Source: Oscillospiraceae bacterium (GTDB lineage Bacteria; Bacillota; Clostridia; Oscillospirales; Oscillospiraceae). Taken from it: a DNA stretch of 44,519 bases. Shown one piece after another: positions 33,848-42,329 of this stretch (the stretch's first letter is position 1; each line of letters starts with the position of its first letter). The notes beneath the pieces were generated by a model. It did not search any database. It was not told the origin of the DNA and saw only the letters and a program-made list of their open reading frames with translations. Location: positions 1 to 44,519 of the forward strand of contig CACYWG010000022.1 of NCBI GenBank assembly GCA_902778115.1, written 5' to 3'. The position numbers were made by a program, and so were the translations under genes.

Positions 33848-35179
33848 TTACGCGGCGTTCTTTTTCTCCGCCTGGCGCTGCCTGTGGTATTTGATCGACA
33901 GCAGCAGCGGGATCAGCGTGAAGAAGACAACCACGGCGCCGACGAGGAAGATGTTGCCGTTGGGGATGTACTCGGTCTGGCCGCTGGTCAGATTGGTGAA
34001 GGTCTCGCCGCCGGTCTTGACGACGGCCTCGCCGATCAGCGAGCCGCCCACCATCGGGATCAGCACGAAGAAGATCGTCCAGATGCCCTCGAACTGCCCC
34101 TTGGCATTTTCGGGATAGAGCTGCTTGGCCCAGACCTTGGTGACCTGCAGGATCCCGATATAGCCGATGCCCATGATGAGGATGCCCAGCCAGATCCGCC
34201 AGTTGAACAGCTGCGAAGGGTCGATCTGCTCGGCCTTCACCGGGTAGATGATCAGCAGGCCGATGATGTTGCAGATGACCGCGGCGATGGCAACATAGGG
34301 GTGCTTGTCCCGGTTGATGAGCATCCCGATGGGGATGGCGCTGAGCATGGCGATCACCAGCGGGACGGCCTCGATGATGCCCATCTGATCGGCCGTGTAG
34401 CCGAGATAGTGGATCAGATAGTTGCCGATGTAGGCGAAGTAGGCGTTGAAGCCGATGGTAAAGATCGCGATGGCGACGTGTACGAGCACGAGCTCCTTGA
34501 GGGCGAAAAAGCGCTTGAAATCAAAGACGCTCCAGAACTGGCGCCAGAAGGAGCCCTCCCTGTGGGCCGGCGCGTCGTCGCGCTTGTCGAGCGTGAACAT
34601 GGAGATGACGCCGAAGAGGATCACAAACAGGCCCATCGCGATAAACAGACGCATGTAGTTGTCGTTTTTGCCGACCAGGATGCCGCCGACGACCGTGCCG
34701 ATCAGGGTGCCGAGCACGGGCTGGGTCGCCAGCGCTGCGCCGATGCCGCCGCGGTTTTTGTCATTGAGCAGATCCGTGGTCCAGGTGCTGAAGCCCGCCG
34801 CGCTGCCCATGGAGCCGAAGAAGCTCATCACGCTGTCGGCCAGCACGACGCTGACGGCGACGAGGGTGTAGACCTCCTTGCTGATAAACTCCGTCAGACC
34901 GAAGGCGATGGTGAACACGCCCCAGAGGATGTAGCCCCAGGCAATGAACTGCCGGCGCTTGCCGGTGCGGTCGGACCAGGTGCCGAAGAAGAAGGTCGCG
35001 AAGGTCGAGGCCAGCGCGGACCAGATCAGCATCCCCGTGATGATCGAGGGATCCTTTCCGATCTTTGCGTAAACGAAGGTGTTGAACCATTGGTTTTCCA
35101 CGTTCCAGCAGATCTGCCCGGCAAGGCCAAGTCCCCAGATCAGGAGCCACATGCTGAAACCGGACCGCTTTTTCGACAT
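33848..35179 (-). CDS. MFS transporter (GPH/sugar-symporter-like)
   Basis: 443-residue integral membrane protein with about 12 hydrophobic segments. The N-terminus SGFSMWLLIWGLGLAGQICW and the loop FFGTWSDRTGKRRQFIAWGY (the MFS D-R-x-G-K/R-R motif between TM2 and TM3) support a major-facilitator or glycoside-pentoside-hexuronide type symporter. Substrate not predictable, and no glycoside hydrolase is adjacent. Own consensus promoter upstream and a shared bidirectional terminator downstream, so monocistronic. Confidence 0.88.
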   Translation of the reverse strand: MSKKRSGFSMWLLIWGLGLAGQICWNVENQWFNTFVYAKIGKDPSIITGMLIWSALASTFATFFFGTWSDRTGKRRQFIAWGYILWGVFTIAFGLTEFISKEVYTLVAVSVVLADSVMSFFGSMGSAAGFSTWTTDLLNDKNRGGIGAALATQPVLGTLIGTVVGGILVGKNDNYMRLFIAMGLFVILFGVISMFTLDKRDDAPAHREGSFWRQFWSVFDFKRFFALKELVLVHVAIAIFTIGFNAYFAYIGNYLIHYLGYTADQMGIIEAVPLVIAMLSAIPIGMLINRDKHPYVAIAAVICNIIGLLIIYPVKAEQIDPSQLFNWRIWLGILIMGIGYIGILQVTKVWAKQLYPENAKGQFEGIWTIFFVLIPMVGGSLIGEAVVKTGGETFTNLTSGQTEYIPNGNIFLVGAVVVFFTLIPLLLSIKYHRQRQAEKKNAA

Positions 35180-35214
35180 AAGCTCGCCCCTTTTGTGAAA
35201 GATTACCTGTTTTT

Positions 35215-36658
<1,444 letters not shown>

Positions 36659-36739
36659 TTACCTGACTTCGTGAAAAAATTGCACAAAAATCCGTCTGAG
36701 CGCCTGCAGGAAAGATGTCATTTACTTTCGGCGTTGACG

Positions 36740-36836
36740 AAGCTAAGCTTCGCCTTGAGGAAAAGGCCGGAAGCGCCGCGGCGAGGGGGACCGATCGGGC
36801 GCGGCGCAGGGCCGCTCCTCAAAAGGAAGGAGGAAA
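36740..36836. repeat. Possible degenerate relative of the MITE-like repeats
   Basis: Upstream of the phage-like cassette, CGCCTTGAGGAAAAGGC (about 36753-36769) and CTCCTCAAAAGGAAGG (about 36815-36830) form an imperfect inverted pair around a GC-rich core, recalling the CCTTGAGGGGAAGG ends of the elements at 22084 and 28144. The similarity is weak. The rest of the 274-base gap 36563-36836 holds the eno leader and a -10-like TATAAT on the minus strand. Confidence 0.3.
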
Positions 36837-37508
36837 ATGCAAATGATCGAAATAGAAGTCTCCGCAGCCGGCGCGCGCCTGCTGCAGAGTGAAGTGCTGA
36901 CAAGCGGCCGCGTCGGCCTGCGCTGCCGGCTGCGCTTCGATTCCTCGTGGGAGGGGCTTCGCAAGACGGTGGTCGTGGCCGGCAGCCGCAGCGCGGATCT
37001 GCTGCTGCAGGACGGGGAGTTCTGCATCCCCGCCGAATGCCTGGGCCGCGCGGGCGATTCGCTGAAGATCGGCCTGCGCGGGACAAACGGCGACGGCAGC
37101 CTGGTGATCCCGACCGTCTGGGTCAACTGCGGTGAGATCCTCTCCGGCGCCGAGCTTTCGCAGCAGCCCGCGCAGGAGCAGGCGAAAAGCCTGCTGGCGC
37201 AGATCATGGATCAGACCGCGCAGATGACGGCAATTGCGACGCGCCTGCGGGAGGACGCGGACCGCGGCGTGTTCAACGGCAGGGACGGCGCAGACGGCAG
37301 GGACGGTGTCGACGGCGCCGCAGGTCCGGCGGGTCCGGCAGGCGCCGACGGGACGAACGGGAGCGACGGCGTGACCTTTACGCCGTTCGTTTTTCCGAAT
37401 GGCGTGCTGCACTGGACGAACGACGGGGGACGGCCCAATCCCGCCGGGTTTGATCTCGTCTCGGCGGTGCTGCAGGCGCTGCCGACCTGGCAAGGAGGAA
37501 GCTACTGA
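36837..37508 (+). CDS. Phage tail-fibre/baseplate-like protein with collagen-like repeat
   Basis: 223 residues. The N-terminal part (1-105: EIEVSAAGARLLQSEVLTSG, RFDSSWEGLRKTVVVAGS) looks like the attachment domain of phage baseplate upper proteins. A short coiled-coil (110-145) follows, then a Gly-X-Y collagen-like run (about 149-183, GRDGADGRDGVDGAAGPAGP) and a C-terminal knob-like piece (FTPFVFPNGVLHWTND). Such trimeric fibres mediate receptor binding in phages. Strong GGAAGGAGG site. Its stop overlaps the next start (TGATG at 37506-37510). No capsid, portal or tail-tape genes are nearby. Confidence 0.75.
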   Translation: MQMIEIEVSAAGARLLQSEVLTSGRVGLRCRLRFDSSWEGLRKTVVVAGSRSADLLLQDGEFCIPAECLGRAGDSLKIGLRGTNGDGSLVIPTVWVNCGEILSGAELSQQPAQEQAKSLLAQIMDQTAQMTAIATRLREDADRGVFNGRDGADGRDGVDGAAGPAGPAGADGTNGSDGVTFTPFVFPNGVLHWTNDGGRPNPAGFDLVSAVLQALPTWQGGSY

Positions 37509-38335
37509 TGGCTATTGACAAATCAATCGACAGCACACAGCTTGACGCTGACCTCGCCTCGGTCGCAGACGCGATCCGTACCAAAGGCGGCACAAGCGCA
37601 CAGCTCGCATTTCCCGCAGATTTCGTGCAAGCGATTGAGGATATCGAGACTGGCGGGGGCGGGGTAACCATAGATGAAATCGCGACGAGGAACTTTCCCG
37701 ATTCCATTACAATCAATGTGGATATTACATCTAAAGCGTTTGCATACGCAAACACGAAAAACGTTACAATCGCAAGTGGGAAAAAAATAAACTCGGATGC
37801 ATTTCTAGGGTCAACCGTTGAAACTGTATATGCTCCGTTGCTTACTGCGGTTGGTGATGCCGATAGTGCGTTTTTTAATTGTAGTAAGCTCCACACTATT
37901 GAATATGGAGCACAATCGATTGGCGGTAATACGTTTAATGGTTGTGGGAGTCTTACTTCTGCTTCGTTCAAAAATGCCACTACTCTTTACACAAGCGCCT
38001 TAAAGAACTGTTCAAAGTTACCAGCACTCGATTTACCAAAATTGACAGGCATTATTAGGCAGAACGCGTTTAACGGTTGCTCTTCGCTGAAAACGTTGGT
38101 GCTTCGGAATTCTGTCGTCGCAAAACTTTCCGATATTAACAACTTTACAAATACGCCATTCGCGTCAGGCGGCACCGGCGGCACTTTGTATGTCCCACAA
38201 GCGTTGATTTCGGAATACCAAGCCGCTACAAACTGGTCTACCATCCTCGGTTACGCGAACAATCAGATTCTCCCCATCGAGGGCAGTATTTACGAAACGC
38301 AGTATGTTGATGGTACGCCCATCCCGACCACATAA
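37508..38335 (+). CDS. BspA-type leucine-rich-repeat protein
   Basis: 275 residues. The N-terminal helix (residues 1-55, SIDSTQLDADLASVADAIRT) is a common phage structural-protein start. It is followed by BspA/TpLRR-like repeats of about 23 residues (NTFNGCGSLTSASF, SALKNCSKLPALDL, NAFNGCSSLKTLVL) and the usual closing segment TLYVPQALISEYQAATNWS. Codon use is much more AT-rich than in the neighbours, pointing to separate acquisition. No signal peptide, so it is more likely a virion tail adhesin than a secreted bacterial protein. Coupled to the previous gene by TGATG. Confidence 0.78.
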   Translation: MAIDKSIDSTQLDADLASVADAIRTKGGTSAQLAFPADFVQAIEDIETGGGGVTIDEIATRNFPDSITINVDITSKAFAYANTKNVTIASGKKINSDAFLGSTVETVYAPLLTAVGDADSAFFNCSKLHTIEYGAQSIGGNTFNGCGSLTSASFKNATTLYTSALKNCSKLPALDLPKLTGIIRQNAFNGCSSLKTLVLRNSVVAKLSDINNFTNTPFASGGTGGTLYVPQALISEYQAATNWSTILGYANNQILPIEGSIYETQYVDGTPIPTT

Positions 38336-38347
38336 GGAGGCTCTGCT

Positions 38348-38566
38348 ATGCTTAGAACAGAAACCTATATGCTCGGCGAACGCGAGTTTACCCGCACTTA
38401 TTCTGATTCCAACCGTTATGTTGTGCGTGACGGCGTTTCCTACTCCGAAGCGAACGACCCGTCTGAATTCGGGCGGGTGTACACAGAGGGCGAGTTGATG
38501 CCGCCCGAAGATATAGCGGCACAGGCCGAAGAAGTGCTGAACATTCTGATGGGGGTGAGCGAGTGA
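38348..38566 (+). CDS. Small phage-like protein (72 aa), function unknown
   Basis: 72 residues (MLRTETYMLGEREFTRTYSD...), acidic, no membrane segment, preceded by AGGAGG 6-7 bases upstream. It resembles short proteins found between tail-fibre genes and the carbohydrate-binding accessory protein in Firmicutes phages. Its stop overlaps the GTG start of the next gene (38563). No domain recognised. Confidence 0.65.
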   Translation: MLRTETYMLGEREFTRTYSDSNRYVVRDGVSYSEANDPSEFGRVYTEGELMPPEDIAAQAEEVLNILMGVSE

Positions 38567-38957
38567 TTTCCGTTGAAAAAGCAAAGGCGCTCCGTGCGCT
38601 GATTGAAAAAGCCGCCGTCAGCCTTGACGATGAGGACGCGCTGGAAGCGGTCGAACTGTTCCCCGCGTGGGCTATCGGCAAAGCCTATGCCACCGATGAG
38701 CGAATCCGTTACGGAGAAAAACTGTACCGATGTGTACAGGCCCATACCTCGCAGGCCGACTGGACGCCCGATGGACGGAGGTGGCCAGGCCCGGAGAAAT
38801 CCCGGTCTGGAAACAGCCGACCGGCGCGCAGGACGCGTATCACAAAGGCGACCGCGTGAGATACCCGGACGAAGCGGGAGCAGTCTACGAAAGCCTGACA
38901 GACGGCAATGTCTGGCCGCCCGAGGCCTACCCGGAGGGCTGGAAAAAGATCGGCTGA
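38563..38957 (+). pseudogene. Phage carbohydrate-binding (CBM5/12-like) protein, frameshifted
   Basis: The GTG start at 38563 gives MISVEKAKALRALIEKAAVS, a helical segment, then AWAIGKAYATDERIRYGEKL and YRCVQAHTSQADWTP, a typical chitin-binding-like (CBM5/12) module. At about 38770 the frame is lost. The natural continuation WTEVARPGEIPVWKQPTG, DRVRYPDEAGAVYESL and PEAYPEGWKKIG runs in another frame from 38772 to the stop 38955-38957. A few codons (the segment normally between TPD and W) are missing, net out of frame. Function would be binding of cell-wall or mucin glycan at the tail tip. Confidence 0.8.
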
Positions 38958-38966
38958 AACAGCAGA

Positions 38967-38997
38967 CGCGCGGAGAAACACTCTCCGCGCGTTTTTT
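38967..38997 (+). terminator. Terminator of the phage tail-like cassette
   Basis: A perfect 10-bp stem (38967-38976 with 38982-38991), AACAC loop, then T6. Right after the last gene of the cassette, showing that it is a self-contained transcription unit. Confidence 0.93.
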
Positions 38998-39011
38998 CGG
39001 CAGGGGAGGGT

Positions 39012-39040
39012 TTGACTTCCTGCCGCCCTTTCGGTATAAT
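39012..39040 (+). promoter_or_regulatory. vanZ-like gene promoter
   Basis: TTGACT (39012-39017), a 17-nt spacer and perfect TATAAT (39035-39040). The leader contains a 14-nt repeat unit TTATGTAAACAAGA at 39068-39081. Confidence 0.82.
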
Positions 39041-39106
39041 TCTTTCAGAGAACAGGGCATTAATAAGTTATGTAAACAAGATTATGTCATTGGAGGGCGG
39101 CGGAGC

Positions 39107-39622
39107 ATGAAAAACCGGGAGAAAAACTGGCGGCGGGATCCCTTTTACTGGGGGAGCCTTACGCTGGCGCTGCTGCTCATGGGCCTGATCTTTTATTTCT
39201 CCTCGCAGACCGCGGAGGATTCGAGCGCCAGCAGCGGCAGGCTGGACGCGCTGATGATCTCCTGGCTGTTCCCGGATTTTGAGCGCCAGAGTCCGGAGTG
39301 GCAGGCGGAGATCCGCCATCGCGTGGATTTCTTCGTGCGGAAAACGGCGCATTTGTTGGAGTTTGCCGCGCTGGGCTTTTCCCTGCGTCTGCATCTGCAG
39401 GCTCTCGGCCGCTGGCGTGAGATCCGAAGGCCGCAGCTGCTTTCCTGGGGGATCGGCACCTTCTATGCCGTTACGGACGAGCTGCACCAGTTTTTCAGCG
39501 CCGGCCGCGCTCCGCGGCCGGCCGACGTCGGGATCGACAGTCTCGGCGTGATGCTCGGCCTGCTGTTCTTCCTCCTGTGTGCCGTACTGATCAGACATAA
39601 TATGCGCAACCGAAATATGTAA
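39107..39622 (+). CDS. VanZ-like integral membrane protein
   Basis: 171 residues with about four TM segments (WGSLTLALLLMGLIFYFSSQ at 14-33; KTAHLLEFAALGFSLRLHL near 80; the WGIGTFYAVTDELHQFFSAG region near 120; a final GVMLGLLFFLLCAVLI). The motifs RKTAHLLEFA and YAVTDELHQ are diagnostic of VanZ/VanZ-like proteins. Related proteins are linked to teicoplanin or lipid-antibiotic resistance, but for most members the role is unknown. No van operon is nearby. Own promoter; the stop lies inside a 14-nt repeat array. Confidence 0.88.
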   Translation: MKNREKNWRRDPFYWGSLTLALLLMGLIFYFSSQTAEDSSASSGRLDALMISWLFPDFERQSPEWQAEIRHRVDFFVRKTAHLLEFAALGFSLRLHLQALGRWREIRRPQLLSWGIGTFYAVTDELHQFFSAGRAPRPADVGIDSLGVMLGLLFFLLCAVLIRHNMRNRNM

Positions 39623-39670
39623 ATGATTTTACGTAAATAAAGATATGTGAACATAATTATGTAAACAAAG
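39615..39670. repeat. 14-nt tandem array overlapping the vanZ-like stop
   Basis: Four units of exactly 14 nt (ATATGTAAATGATT, TTACGTAAATAAAG, ATATGTGAACATAA, TTATGTAAACAAAG). The first contains the last codon and stop of the gene. The 12-mer TTATGTAAACAA of the last unit recurs exactly at 39068-39079 in the gene's own leader. A shorter match, TTATGTAAAC, is at 17684-17693 beside the C26 peptidase stop. Confidence 0.85.
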
Positions 39671-39696
39671 ACCCAGCCTGATCCAGGCTGGGTCTT
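39668..39696. terminator. Bidirectional terminator, vanZ-like gene / suf operon
   Basis: A perfect 13-bp stem (39668-39680 with 39684-39696), ATC loop, A-rich before and TT after, between convergent genes. Confidence 0.92.
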
Positions 39697-39712
39697 TTCG
39701 TCTTGCTGCTGC

Positions 39713-40639
39713 TCAGGAGAGGAAGCCGTTGATGATCTGCTCTTCGGCCTCCTGCTCGGTCAGTCCCAGGGTCATCAGCTTCGTCAGCTGTTCGCCGGCG
39801 ATCTTGCCGATGGCGGCCTCGTGTACGAGCGCGGCGTCCACGTGGTTGGCCTCCAGGCCCGGCACGGCGAGGATGCGTCCCTCGTCCATGATGATCGAGT
39901 CGCATTCCGTATGGCCGCTGCAGGGCGCGCTGCCGACGATCTTGGCGTCGAACTTCTGGAAGGAGCGGTCGCGCGCCACCGAGCGGGAGACCACGTCGGC
40001 GCTGGCGCCCTTGCCGTTGAGATGGACGACATAGACGCTGATCGCGCGCTGCTCACCGTGGGTCATCAGGCGCTCGCGCACGACGAGCTTCGCGCCGGCG
40101 GCGAGCTCGGCGGTCGTGGTGCGGGTCGTGTCGTCCACGCCCTTGATCTGCACCATCTCCATCTCGGCTGTGCTGTTTTCCTCCATGTAGACCTCGGTAC
40201 CGGGGTTGAGGATGCGCTTGCCGCTGCCGTCACCGGAGCCGTAGTGCTTTTCCACATAGCGGATCCTCGCGCCCTTGCCGACGTAAAAGCGGTGGATGCC
40301 GTCGTGCTCGGCGTCCTTGGGGCCGCAGTTGTCGATGCCGCAGCCGGCGACGATGGTCACGTCGGCGTTTTCACCGATATAGAAGTCGTTGTACACGACC
40401 TCCTTGAGTCCGGTCTTGGTCAGCACGACCGGGATGTGCACGCTCTCATTTTTGGTGTTCGGGGCGATGCGGATGTCGATGCCGTTTCCCTCCGGCTTTG
40501 GGACGATCTCAATGTTGGCGGTGGAGGCGCGCGCCGCGCTCTCGCCGTTGGCGCGGATGTTGAAGGCGCCCTCCGGCACGCTGTGCAGGTCGGCGATCTC
40601 GGCCAGGAGCCGCTTCTGGATGCTGTCCAACTGTTTCAT
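39713..40639 (-). CDS. Minimal SufB/SufD-family Fe-S scaffold protein
   Basis: 308-residue beta-helix protein of the SufB/SufD family, much shorter than SufB (about 470) or SufD (about 430). It matches the reduced scaffold found with a lone SufC in many anaerobes. The family core is seen in HRFYVGKGARIRYVEKHYG, GSAPCSGHTECDSIIMDE and VPGLEANHVDAALVHEAAIG. The conserved GHTECD Cys/Glu and NHVDAALVHEA His/Glu could serve cluster assembly. Downstream of sufC by 11 bases with GGAGG. With no sufS, sufU, sufE or sufD gene alongside, sulfur must come from elsewhere in the genome. Confidence 0.88.
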   Translation of the reverse strand: MKQLDSIQKRLLAEIADLHSVPEGAFNIRANGESAARASTANIEIVPKPEGNGIDIRIAPNTKNESVHIPVVLTKTGLKEVVYNDFYIGENADVTIVAGCGIDNCGPKDAEHDGIHRFYVGKGARIRYVEKHYGSGDGSGKRILNPGTEVYMEENSTAEMEMVQIKGVDDTTRTTTAELAAGAKLVVRERLMTHGEQRAISVYVVHLNGKGASADVVSRSVARDRSFQKFDAKIVGSAPCSGHTECDSIIMDEGRILAVPGLEANHVDAALVHEAAIGKIAGEQLTKLMTLGLTEQEAEEQIINGFLS

Positions 40640-40650
40640 GCCGCACCTCC

Positions 40651-41379
40651 TCAGACCGCGCCGCGGCAGGTCTGCCGCGCGGCGCCGCTGCTCAGAAGCT
40701 CCGGCAGGATCTCATCCCGGCCGCCCTGCTTCTGGATCTTTCCGCCCGCGAGAACCACGATCTCGTCGGCAATGTTCAAAATGCGCTCCTGGTGGGAGAT
40801 GATGACGATCGAGCTGTCGCTGATGTTCTTGCGCATGTTCTGGAACACCTCAATGAGATTCTGGAAGCTCCAGAGGTCGATGCCGGCCTCCGGCTCGTCA
40901 AAGACGGAGAGGCGGCTTCCGCGGGCGAGGACCGTGGCGATCTCGATGCGCTTGAGCTCGCCGCCGGAGAGGCTGGCGTTGACCTCGCGGTCGATGTAGT
41001 CGCGCGCGCAGAGACCGACGGCGGACAGATAGCTGCAGGCCTCGCCCGTGCTGATGTTCTTCCCGGCGGCGAGACGGATCAGGTCGCGCACCTTGATGCC
41101 CTTGAAGCGCACCGGCTGCTGGAAGGCGAAGGCGATGCCCGCACGGGCACGCTCGGTGACGCCGAGTTCGGTGACGTCCTGCCCGTCGAGCAGGATGCGG
41201 CCCGCCGTGGGCTTTTCGATGCCGGCGATGATGCGGGCGGTGGTGCTCTTGCCGCCGCCGTTGGGGCCGGTGATGGCGATCAGTTTCCCATTCGGGATGA
41301 CCAGATTGATATCGTCCAGGATCTCCTTGTCCTGGCCTTCCGCGTCCACGCGGAAGCTCAGATGCTGCAGTTCCAGCAT
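40651..41379 (-). CDS. sufC: SufC-like Fe-S assembly ATPase
   Basis: 242-residue ABC-type ATPase. Walker A GPNGGGKST (38-46), the Q-loop AFAFQQPVRFKG (typical of SufC), signature LSGGELKRIEIA, Walker B LSVFDEPEAGID and the H-loop IISHQER. Soluble, no TM, as expected for SufC, which energises the SufB scaffold. Start 41379 (MLELQHLSFRVDAEG) has GAGGTAG just upstream; a longer in-frame ATG reads through the end of the phosphatase gene. Middle gene of a phosphatase-sufC-sufB operon. Confidence 0.92.
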   Translation of the reverse strand: MLELQHLSFRVDAEGQDKEILDDINLVIPNGKLIAITGPNGGGKSTTARIIAGIEKPTAGRILLDGQDVTELGVTERARAGIAFAFQQPVRFKGIKVRDLIRLAAGKNISTGEACSYLSAVGLCARDYIDREVNASLSGGELKRIEIATVLARGSRLSVFDEPEAGIDLWSFQNLIEVFQNMRKNISDSSIVIISHQERILNIADEIVVLAGGKIQKQGGRDEILPELLSSGAARQTCRGAV

Positions 41380-41398
41380 GTTTTCTACCTCGTTTTCT

Positions 41399-42130
41399 TT
41401 AATCTTGACGTTCGCCGTTGCCGTAGATCTCACAGAAGCGCGCGGAAAAGGAGGGCGGCTGCCCGGCGGCGGAGAGATGGGAGATGTCGCCGGCCGCGGC
41501 GGTGCGGAAGCTCGCAATGCCGGGACGGCGCTCCTCGGTGTTGATGACGGTGACGGAAGTCGGGGCCATCGCCAGGCCGTGCCAGAGCACCATCGGCGAG
41601 CAGTTCATCAGATGGCTCATCAGCACGCAGCTGAGGCCAAAGTGGCAGAAGAAGGCCAGCATATCGGTGTTCGGCCGTTCGGCGCGATACCAAAGCCCGT
41701 CGCGGACGTAGCCGTGCTCCGCCAGCACCCGGTCAAATTCGGCAATCACCCGGTCATAGGCCGCGCGCACCTCGGAGCGGGCGAAGACTTCGTTTTCATG
41801 CCAGCGGAAGGGGTCGAGCAAAATCGGATCGGCCAGCCAGTCCTGCGGCAGCCAGTCCCAGGGGATGTGGTACAGTTCGCCGCCCTTGTCCGGCCGCGCA
41901 CACGGCACCTGAAATTCGCGCAGCCAGTCGCAGGCGACGGCCTCGCGCCCGGCCATGCGCAGCGTGGGCGCGGCGGTTTCCATCGCGCGCCCCATCGTGG
42001 AGACATAGTAGTCTTTGATCGGCAGGGGAGCGATCCGCCCGGCGAGCAGCTCGGCCTCGCGCTTCCCGGTCGGGGTCAGGCAGTCGTTTTCATAGTCCGG
42101 ATCGCCGTGCCGGATCAGCAGCAGCTTCAT
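41399..42130 (-). CDS. Histidine phosphatase family (phosphoglycerate mutase-like) protein
   Basis: 243 residues. RHG motif LLLIRHGDPDYE (residues 7-9) with the phospho-His, the second Arg in STMGRAMETA, and the late catalytic His in FFCHFGLSCVLM. Length and motifs fit broad-specificity phosphatases. Start 42130 (MKLLLIRHGD) follows AAGGAAGGAT. The in-frame ATG at 42169 is less likely since the family starts at the beta-strand before RHG. First gene of the operon with sufC and sufB (20-base gap); a functional link to Fe-S assembly is unproven. Confidence 0.87.
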   Translation of the reverse strand: MKLLLIRHGDPDYENDCLTPTGKREAELLAGRIAPLPIKDYYVSTMGRAMETAAPTLRMAGREAVACDWLREFQVPCARPDKGGELYHIPWDWLPQDWLADPILLDPFRWHENEVFARSEVRAAYDRVIAEFDRVLAEHGYVRDGLWYRAERPNTDMLAFFCHFGLSCVLMSHLMNCSPMVLWHGLAMAPTSVTVINTEERRPGIASFRTAAAGDISHLSAAGQPPSFSARFCEIYGNGERQD

Positions 42131-42231
42131 GCAGTCAAATCCTTCCTTCGTTTTTTCCGGTGCCATCATACCACAGCCCGCCCCGCATCGTCAAACCCCG
42201 TGTCGAAAAAACTGCGGTGCCATGCGCCCTC

Positions 42232-42304
42232 TTGACCTTTCCGGCCGCTTCAGCTATAATATATCCGGCAAATTAGTTTTTTACCGGATAAAGCAGTTTA
42301 TCCG
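42232..42304 (+). promoter_or_regulatory. Promoter and operator-like dyads of the C39-like gene
   Basis: TTGACC (42232-42237), a 17-nt spacer and perfect TATAAT (42255-42260). Three TATCCG half-sites follow in alternating orientation: TATCCGG (42262-42268), CCGGATA (42284-42290) and TTTATCCG (42297-42304). The last two form a perfect 8-bp hairpin with loop GCAG (42285-42304). The arrangement fits a repressor operator at the transcription start or a leader hairpin. Confidence 0.7.
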
Positions 42305-42329
42305 TTTCTGATGATAAGGATGGTACTGC

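Noticed and set aside
36837..38957. A complete prophage
   Set aside because: No integrase, terminase, portal, capsid, tape-measure, holin or lysin genes; both neighbours (eno and vanZ-like) are ordinary chromosomal genes with their own signals.
39107..39622. Vancomycin-resistance operon
   Set aside because: Only a VanZ-like protein is present; no vanHAX, vanY or adjacent van-type regulators. The two-component pair at 1-2015 is 37 kb away.
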